Origin: Candidatus Thermofonsia Clade 1 bacterium
GTDB taxonomy: Bacteria; Chloroflexota; Anaerolineae; Aggregatilineales; UBA2796
Reading direction: 5' to 3'
Length of the DNA: 64,000 nt
Assembly (NCBI GenBank): GCA_002794705.1
Contig: PGTK01000006.1
Coordinates: 1 to 64,000, forward strand
Below are positions 58,563 through 64,000 of this stretch, piece by piece. Below the pieces are notes generated by a model. The model had not been told where the DNA came from. It ran no database searches and was given only the letters and a program-made list of their open reading frames with translations. The number at the start of each line of letters is the position of its first letter. Positions within the stretch are counted from its first letter, which is position 1. The position numbers were made by a program, and so were the translations under genes.

Positions 58563-59537
58563 ATGCGGCGTCAACTCGAAGATTATTCTGATGAACCGAT
58601 CTATAACATGAAAGCGGTAGAGCAGCAGACGGGCATTTCTGCGGCAACACTGCGCGCTTGGGAGCGGCGCTACCTGCTGATTGAGCCAAAACGGACGCCT
58701 AGCGGCTATCGGCTGTACTCTGACCGCGATATCGCCCTGCTGCGCTGGGTGCGCCAACAGATGAACGACGGCTTGACGATCAGTCGCGTGGTTGCCATGC
58801 TGGAGGCGGCGCGGCAAAACGGCGAGCCAATCTACATCGAGCCGCATGAGGCTATTGCACCGACCCTCCGCCAAACGCCACAGCCGCCCTCTGACTTCGT
58901 CGCGCCGCTGGTGCAAGCTCTGATCAGCCTTGATACCGAGCGCGCCGATGAGGTGATCGAGCAGGCATTTGTGCTATACACCATGCCGACGGTCTATGTG
59001 GAGGTGATCACGCCCGCCCTGATCGAGATCGGCGAGTTGTGGCATCGCGGCGAAATCTCGATCTCAATTGAACACTTCGCCACTACCTATCTGCGCGGCA
59101 GGCTACTCGGTCTGCTGCAGGCATACCCGCATCGCAGCGATATGCCGATGATCATCATCGGTTGCGCGCCCGGCGAACGGCATGAGATCGGCGCCCTGAT
59201 CTTCGCTGTGATGTTGCGCCAACAGGGCTTCAATGCCGTCTACCTAGGGCAAGACGTGCCAGTAGACGACGTCGTGCATACAGCGCTCCAAGAGCGCGCC
59301 GCGATGATCTGCATGTCCGCCAATAATCCCGCCTCCGCGCTTGCCCTGCGCGAGGTGCAGCCGCTCCTAGAGCGGAGCAATGCGAACAATCTGCCGCTGT
59401 TCGGCTATGGCGGGCGCGCCTTTGACTCCGACGCGAACCTGCGTCAGCAAGTCAAAGGCTACTATCTGGGCAGCGACCCACGCGATGCCATCAACCTGAT
59501 TCACAATCTGTTGCGCATCCAGCGCAACGGCGCCTGA
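58563..59537 (+). CDS. CarH-type MerR-family repressor with B12-binding photoreceptor domain
   Basis: 324 aa from ATG at 58563. MerR helix-turn-helix (11-80: IYNMKAVEQQTGISAATLRA, RTPSGYRLYSDRDI), a helical B12 cap (115-190) and a Rossmann B12 domain (195-320). The CarH light-sensing residues align exactly in spacing: Trp160, Glu170-His171 (W-x9-EH) and the lower-ligand His207 in GERHEIG. CarH binds adenosylcobalamin in the dark, tetramerises on operators and is released by light, usually controlling carotenoid genes. None are in this window. It has its own strong promoter with repeats over the start. Confidence 0.9.
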   Translation: MRRQLEDYSDEPIYNMKAVEQQTGISAATLRAWERRYLLIEPKRTPSGYRLYSDRDIALLRWVRQQMNDGLTISRVVAMLEAARQNGEPIYIEPHEAIAPTLRQTPQPPSDFVAPLVQALISLDTERADEVIEQAFVLYTMPTVYVEVITPALIEIGELWHRGEISISIEHFATTYLRGRLLGLLQAYPHRSDMPMIIIGCAPGERHEIGALIFAVMLRQQGFNAVYLGQDVPVDDVVHTALQERAAMICMSANNPASALALREVQPLLERSNANNLPLFGYGGRAFDSDANLRQQVKGYYLGSDPRDAINLIHNLLRIQRNGA

Positions 59538-62414
59538 TCACCTGCGCTTCGCCGCGATTGCCTCGATAGCCGCTGTGATTTTCCCCATGCCGATCAACGG
59601 CTCAGCGCCCAAATGCAGGCGGATGATGCGCCGTCCGCGGCTCTGGAGCGCCTCATAATCGCCTTCAGCCTGCGCTTGCTTCAAAATGCTGAAACTATAG
59701 GGCATGTTCGGGATCGGCAACGGCTCAGGATCGTCCATAGTCAGCTGAATGAAGACGCCTTTATCGCAGCCCGCCTTGTGCAACTGACCTGTAGAGTGCA
59801 AGTAGCGCGGACCGAAACCGAGAGTCACGGCGCGCTGCAGCACATGCCGCAATTGCCGCCGAAAGGTCTCCAGCTGAGCGACATACTCTGGGCGCGGCGG
59901 CAAGTACGCTAGCAAGCCGATGTAATCGCCTGAGCGCGCCAAACGCAAAAATGCCGCCAATAAGCCGCTCAACGGACTGGTCTCAAAGGCTTGTTGAGTG
60001 CGCAGCTGCTCCAAAAGCGCCGCCGTTACCTCATCAGCAAACAAGCTGATCCCGTCTTCGCTGTAGGCAGGTGCGCTCTGCGGCAAAGCACCTTGCTCAA
60101 CGTACGTATCTAGCAGGCGCTGCGTATTCTGCTTGCTCTCCTCCACAGCCGGCTCATCAAACGGGTTGATGCCCAAAACCATGCCGACCGTTGCCGCTGC
60201 AAACTGCCAGCGGAAGAATTCCGCGCCGATATCGTAGACATCGCGCAGATTGAGCGTCACAATGGGATGCCCCGCCTCTTTGAGCATCTGCACAGCCTGA
60301 TCGGGATTGTGCGGACTGCCCTCAAGGCGCAAATAGACGAACAAGCGATCATCATCGTAGTCATGGGGCAAGCCGACGGTGCCACCACTGATGGGGATAA
60401 TGCCCTTATCCTCTTTGCCGCTGCTCTCCGCGATCAGCTGCTCTGCCCATGCGCCAAACGCGGCGATCTCAGGGCTGGTGAGCAGGGTCAGCTTATCCAG
60501 TCCGCGCCGCGCTAGGACGCCCATGATCGTGCCAAGCCACAAGCCGGGATGATTGTTGCCCATCACGTTTGCGCCACAGGCGAGCGCCATTTCCGCCGCT
60601 CGATCCATGATTTTTTCGAAGTCCAAACCGAGCATGGCAGCTGGCAACATGCCGAAATAGCTCAAAGCCGCGTAGCGACCTGCCATATCAGTCGGATTGT
60701 AGTAAATGGCGCGGAAACCGAGCCGCCCCGCCTCTTCAGCAAGGCGCGTCTCAGGGTCAGTGATGGCGATGAACTGATCGCCTGCTTTAGGGTTATGCTC
60801 CGTACAGCGCTGATAGAAGTGATAGAGCATGGCGAGGGTCTCAAGCGTGCTGCCGGATTTGCTGGCAACAATGAAGCACGTGCGTGCCAGATCGATCTGC
60901 ACCTCGACATCCCGAATGGCAGTCGGATCAGTGCTGTCAAGCGTGATCAGAGCGGGGAAGCCCGCTTGCTGCCCGAAGATGCCGTAAAGCGTCTCAGCTG
61001 TGATGTTGGCGCCGCCCATGCCCAGCATCACAATGTGCTGCCAGCCCTCGCGCTGCGACTCAGCCCGTGCAGCGCGCAGCACCTCTCGATCAATGCACCC
61101 ATCAGTGGGCAAGCGCAGCCAGCCCAGCCGAGTCTCGATCAGCGTCGCTGCCTCAGGCGAGTCTGTCCACAGGCTGGCATCGCACGCCCAAGTGCGCGTA
61201 ATGCTCTTCCGGCTGCGCAAGCGCTGCAGCTCAGTCTCAACAGGCTTCTGGTACTGCCCTAGCACCAGAGTCTGGCGGCGCATGAAGCCGCTAGAGAGCA
61301 GCTTGCGCTTGCCCTCCACACGGGCGATCAGCTTGGCGAACGCCTCGCTGTACATCTCTTCAGCATCGCTGAGCAATTGGCGCGCCACCAAGTCCAGATC
61401 AATGCCGACGGCAGCAAGGCGCACTAGGATATCCGGCGCCTCGCGCAGCGCCGCCGTGCGCGGCATGGCGTCCCGATCGTAGTCGGCAAGATGATCCAGC
61501 ATCGGCGGCTCAATCAGCAAAAGCGCCTCAGTATGACTCAAGCAATCAAGGTAATGTAAAGGTGCTTGCAAAGGACTGATCGGCGCGATCTCTGTCCAGA
61601 GGAGGCGCTGCGGCAAAGCACCTTGCGCCCGCAAACGGCTGAAACGCTCGCTATTGAAAATATCGCGGCTGCGCCGATAGACATTGTTAGCGTTTGCCAC
61701 ACCGATCTTGCCCAACAGCTCTGCATTGGCAGAGACGCGCGCCAATTCGCTACGCGCTTGCGCTGCACGGATATTATTCTGCAGTTGATGATCTACCACG
61801 GCGTCTAAACTGCTGACATGGAAGCCGACCACAGAGATCAGCTCGCCCAAAGGCAGATTCTCAAAGGCACGGCGCTCCAGAGCGCGCAAATAGCACTCAG
61901 CTGCTCTCTCATACGTCGCAGCGCTGTAGACGTGCGTAAAGTGGATGTTCACGCCCTCATAAAGCAGCTGCTCAATCACGGTCAGCAGATCGGGCTGGGC
62001 AGGCAACTTGATCAGGACGTTCGGACGATCAATCGCCTGAAAGAGCCGACGGGCTGCCTCAAGGCGCTCCGCAGGCGACTCAGCGCGCAAAGGCGAGAGG
62101 TCAACACTGACTACGCCACTTGCCCATTCAGGCACAAAACGCGGACGCAGCGCATCAGCGGCACGGCGTGCATCCTCAACAAGCAGCGCTTGAAAGCAGC
62201 TGTGCGGATCATCGGGCGTGGGTTGCTCAAGGGCGGCATCATAGGCATCGCCTTCGCCAATGGCGCGCTCCAGACGGGCGAGGTGCGTTGTGAAGCTGCT
62301 GGTAGGCAGGCGCTCTAAGGGCTGCGCGGCAAGCAGGGCGTGCGTCAAATCGTGATACCACAGGCGCCGCCCCTCAGGAAAGCGCGGCGTGTCAAACGCA
62401 TCGTGATCAAGCAT
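59538..62414 (-). CDS. Fused transaldolase / glucose-6-phosphate isomerase
   Basis: 958 aa with GAGAGGAG eight bases before the ATG. Residues 1-380 follow the transaldolase fold and keep the Schiff-base lysine (Lys136, NVLIKLPA). The PGI half (about 425-958) looks intact: MGGANITAETL, VASKSGSTLETLAML, AWAEQLIAESSGKEDKGIIP and HSTGQLHKAGCDKG with the catalytic His. PGI interconverts glucose-6-P and fructose-6-P; transaldolase moves dihydroxyacetone between sugar phosphates. The transaldolase half departs from the family at several active-site positions (Asp105 for Glu, His158 for Asn), so its activity is doubtful. It converges on the carH-like gene with no gap. Confidence 0.88.
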   Translation of the reverse strand: MLDHDAFDTPRFPEGRRLWYHDLTHALLAAQPLERLPTSSFTTHLARLERAIGEGDAYDAALEQPTPDDPHSCFQALLVEDARRAADALRPRFVPEWASGVVSVDLSPLRAESPAERLEAARRLFQAIDRPNVLIKLPAQPDLLTVIEQLLYEGVNIHFTHVYSAATYERAAECYLRALERRAFENLPLGELISVVGFHVSSLDAVVDHQLQNNIRAAQARSELARVSANAELLGKIGVANANNVYRRSRDIFNSERFSRLRAQGALPQRLLWTEIAPISPLQAPLHYLDCLSHTEALLLIEPPMLDHLADYDRDAMPRTAALREAPDILVRLAAVGIDLDLVARQLLSDAEEMYSEAFAKLIARVEGKRKLLSSGFMRRQTLVLGQYQKPVETELQRLRSRKSITRTWACDASLWTDSPEAATLIETRLGWLRLPTDGCIDREVLRAARAESQREGWQHIVMLGMGGANITAETLYGIFGQQAGFPALITLDSTDPTAIRDVEVQIDLARTCFIVASKSGSTLETLAMLYHFYQRCTEHNPKAGDQFIAITDPETRLAEEAGRLGFRAIYYNPTDMAGRYAALSYFGMLPAAMLGLDFEKIMDRAAEMALACGANVMGNNHPGLWLGTIMGVLARRGLDKLTLLTSPEIAAFGAWAEQLIAESSGKEDKGIIPISGGTVGLPHDYDDDRLFVYLRLEGSPHNPDQAVQMLKEAGHPIVTLNLRDVYDIGAEFFRWQFAAATVGMVLGINPFDEPAVEESKQNTQRLLDTYVEQGALPQSAPAYSEDGISLFADEVTAALLEQLRTQQAFETSPLSGLLAAFLRLARSGDYIGLLAYLPPRPEYVAQLETFRRQLRHVLQRAVTLGFGPRYLHSTGQLHKAGCDKGVFIQLTMDDPEPLPIPNMPYSFSILKQAQAEGDYEALQSRGRRIIRLHLGAEPLIGMGKITAAIEAIAAKRR

Positions 62415-62479
62415 CTCAAAAACTCCTCTCTAAGTTTCTAAAGGTTAATTTTCGGCGTGAGGCGCTCAAAAGCGCTAAT

Positions 62480-62947
62480 TTAATCCCACATGCCGATTGT
62501 CTCAATCAGCAAGCGCCCTTCCTCACAGCGCGGACAGCGCACCCAAGCCCGCTGAATATCGAACAAGCGACTATCACCAACGCTCACCAACTGGACGTTC
62601 GCGCTGCCGCAGTACGAACAGCTGGTGACGGCTTGCGGCACGTTCTCATCAAACGCCTCTAGCGCGGCGCGGAAGAGCGGCAGCAGATCGCGGGCGCGCT
62701 CATCGCCGATGATTGCGTCCGCCTCCATTTGGATCAAGTCGCGGCGGGCTGTGCGCAAGGCGTCTTGGGTCTCTTGCTCAGTGTTCGGCACCAACACCGA
62801 GACCAACTGATGACATTCGCCACAGATTGCCAGCGCGTAATGGTTGCGCAGGAACATCGGATCAATGCCGCTATTGCCTTCGTGCAGGTCAGCGTCCACG
62901 TGATAATTACAGACCGGGCATGGATGCGCCCTTAGCAGTCGTCCCAT
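62480..62947 (-). CDS. CpXC-type zinc-binding protein
   Basis: 155 aa from ATG at 62947 with GAGGG seven bases upstream. Two cysteine-knuckle pairs at each end, CPVC (about 10-13) with CGEC (about 43-46), and CSYC with CPRC near the C-terminus, flank a helical middle (TQDALRTARRDLIQMEADAI). The arrangement resembles CpXC domain proteins, whose function is unknown. It lies about 65 bases upstream of tal-pgi and may share its transcript. Confidence 0.65.
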   Translation of the reverse strand: MGRLLRAHPCPVCNYHVDADLHEGNSGIDPMFLRNHYALAICGECHQLVSVLVPNTEQETQDALRTARRDLIQMEADAIIGDERARDLLPLFRAALEAFDENVPQAVTSCSYCGSANVQLVSVGDSRLFDIQRAWVRCPRCEEGRLLIETIGMWD

Positions 62948-62979
62948 TGCTGATCCCTCGCTTGTGGTGCTTTGGCGGC

Positions 62980-63004
62980 GGGGCAAGCCGCTCGGACTTG
63001 CCCC
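62980..63004 (-). terminator. Hairpin after the lipoprotein gene
   Basis: GGGGCAAG (62980-62987) and CTTGCCCC (62997-63004) form an 8-bp GC-rich stem ten bases past the stop at 63014. No U-tract is seen. Confidence 0.45.
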
Positions 63005-63013
63005 ACAAACGCG

Positions 63014-63565
63014 CTACTGACAGCCCTCTAGCGCGCTACAAAATGTCTCGCAGACCTGCGGGCTAGAGGCGGCATACATAATGTAGAACTCGTTGTTATC
63101 TTTGCGCAAAGTGTACATATTGGCGCAAAAACCGTACTCTGAGATACCCTCTGCGCCCATGAGACCGGGCGCTACAGGTATGGCGCAACCGATCAGGGTC
63201 TGTGGATCGGTGATCTTGTTGCGGTTGACGATCATGATCAAGCCCGACTTGAGCGGATTCTCTTGCTGAATGTAGACTCGTCCCTCGATGGCGCCTGCCC
63301 GCTGCAGACAAGCTGTATAGTTGCCAATTGCGCCGACCGCCGCCGCAAATTGCACCTGACCGCCCGCTAGGGCTGCGCCTGCGCCCGCTTTGGTAAGCGC
63401 GTCGGTGATATTGAGCGTATTCTCAACGGTGTAGCCGCTCAGACGGGGCAGCAAAGCAGCCGTGCTTTCATCGCGTGGCACAACCGTATCACACGCCGCA
63501 AAAATTAACATCAGCGCCACGCCTGCCACCAGACGCGCCTGCCAAGTCCACCTATGCTTAGACAT
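63014..63565 (-). CDS. Hypothetical lipoprotein, 183 aa
   Basis: Start at ATG 63565 with AAGGAA upstream. The signal peptide ends in a lipobox FAAC (Cys25). The mature protein has eight cysteines, several near the C-terminus (ISEYGFCANMY, SSPQVCETFCSALEGCQ), suggesting disulfides. Not recognised as a known family. An Ala/Gly-rich helix (ALTKAGAGAALAGGQVQFAA) precedes the cysteine-rich part. A single-gene unit: extended -10 upstream and hairpin downstream. Confidence 0.7.
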   Translation of the reverse strand: MSKHRWTWQARLVAGVALMLIFAACDTVVPRDESTAALLPRLSGYTVENTLNITDALTKAGAGAALAGGQVQFAAAVGAIGNYTACLQRAGAIEGRVYIQQENPLKSGLIMIVNRNKITDPQTLIGCAIPVAPGLMGAEGISEYGFCANMYTLRKDNNEFYIMYAASSPQVCETFCSALEGCQ

Positions 63566-63598
63566 GGGGTGTTCCTTTCCTGAACTCAAGCTGCGCTC

Positions 63599-63607
63599 AT
63601 TGTAACA
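63599..63607 (-). promoter_or_regulatory. Extended -10 promoter of the lipoprotein gene
   Basis: The minus strand reads TGT TACAAT (63607-63599), about 35 bases before the ATG at 63565. The -35 is not convincing. Confidence 0.45.
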
Positions 63608-63710
63608 CATCCTCACAGTGCGAGAGCGCTGGTATGCTGCCGCGATCGCAGCACCAGCGCGCCAACGGCTGTGGTATGGCGTTCGGACTGTAAGGTGAGC
63701 GCGCTCAGGC

Positions 63711-64000
63711 TCAGGACTCGATGATCTTATCGTCAATCAGCTGCTGGCGGACTTCCTGCCCGCGCGGATCGAAGGCGAAAAAAGGCGCGTGCAGCTGAAA
63801 TTCCATGTCTAGCATGGCGCGCCCTGCCCGATTTTTCTCAATGGTGAAGACCACCCAATTGCGGAATTGCTGCGCAGCATACGGATTGAACGAGATGTGA
63901 TCCTTCGCCAAAATCTGATACTTGTTGTTCATGATCAGGGCGATATCGCATTCGTAATCAAGGGCAGAGCTGCCGCGCAGATGGAACAGGTGCAAGCGCT
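63711..64000 (-). CDS. DnaB-like replicative helicase, C-terminal fragment (runs off right edge)
   Basis: The frame is open at the window edge; about 96 C-terminal residues are visible. The sequence HLRGSSALDYECDIALIMNN, the block FRNWVVFTIEKNRAGRAMLD and the end MEFQLHAPFFAFDPRG match the end of the RecA-like domain of DnaB-type helicases, including the arginine/lysine-rich segment near the nucleotide site of the next subunit. The P-loop lies outside the window. Whether it is the main replicative DnaB or a paralogue cannot be told from this piece. Confidence 0.75.
   Translation of the reverse strand, partial: RLHLFHLRGSSALDYECDIALIMNNKYQILAKDHISFNPYAAQQFRNWVVFTIEKNRAGRAMLDMEFQLHAPFFAFDPRGQEVRQQLIDDKIIES

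Noticed and set aside
60549..61262. 237-aa open frame on the plus strand
   Set aside because: Antisense to the PGI half of Tal-Pgi, whose catalytic motifs are intact.
1..64000. tRNA, rRNA, CRISPR arrays, insertion sequences or prophage
   Set aside because: No T-loop-type tRNA ends, rRNA stretches, regularly spaced repeats, transposase or integrase sequences were recognised by reading; a dedicated scan was not possible.

Overview
This 64 kb window reads as a gene-dense bacterial chromosome segment from a Chloroflexota-like organism (Anaerolineae or a relative). Assignment is inferred from content, not proven: a fused transaldolase/glucose-6-phosphate isomerase, RNase J, an ArsA-type ATPase with an HSP20-like tail, FabI, long proline/threonine-rich extracellular linkers, many TTG/GTG starts, TTGACA/TATAAT-type promoters and a GC-rich, GCGC-laden coding style. 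No rRNA, tRNA, CRISPR array, integrase or insertion sequence was recognised. About 51 protein genes are supported.

Layout. 0-2.5 kb: the N-terminal part of a STAND/NB-ARC ATPase running off the left edge, a divergent unknown 147-aa gene, and a DUF218 (YdcF) protein. 2.5-5.4 kb (minus): prfB with a programmed +1 frameshift, an Lgt-like membrane protein and a fumarylacetoacetase-family hydrolase in one operon. 5.4-11 kb: a small zinc-ribbon gene, UbiB-type kinase, ArsA ATPase, a secreted Cys/His-motif protein with an acidic tail. 11-16.5 kb (plus): HNH endonuclease, GT4 glycosyltransferase, oligopeptide-type binding protein, RNase J with a structured leader. 16.5-20 kb (minus): cmk and two surface proteins. 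20-25.6 kb (plus): WecA-type transferase, sugar epimerase, FabI, a membrane glycosyltransferase and an orphan receiver. 25.6-28.7 kb (minus): HtrA protease, CbpA-type DnaJ, OmpR-type regulator. 29-32 kb (plus): membrane glycosyltransferase and RNase Z.

32-34.7 kb (minus): a threonine T-box riboswitch (specifier ACC) controls an unknown 120-aa gene and a ThrS that lacks the TGS domain. 34.7-49.6 kb (minus) is a nearly gap-free run: ClpC-like AAA+ protein, a Ser/Thr kinase with about 18 TPRs, FHA protein, SDR, WD40 protein, a penicillin-binding protein that has lost all three catalytic motifs, TPR protein, GNAT, small membrane proteins, TetR, a GH-A glycosidase and a solute-binding protein. The kinase + FHA + PBP combination recalls the actinobacterial Pkn/Fha/PbpA cell-wall signalling locus. 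49.8-64 kb: P5C dehydrogenase, amine oxidase, DUF2723 membrane protein, FabH-like enzyme with a small partner, a secreted PPC-domain protein divergent from a CarH-type B12 photoreceptor repressor, Tal-Pgi, a CpXC zinc protein, a lipoprotein, and the C-terminus of a DnaB-like helicase at the right edge.

The items most worth following are the CarH-type locus with overlapping divergent promoters and 11-bp repeats, the pseudo-PBP in a kinase/FHA operon, the threonine T-box operon with an unknown first gene, the altered transaldolase half of Tal-Pgi, and the secreted Cys/His protein.
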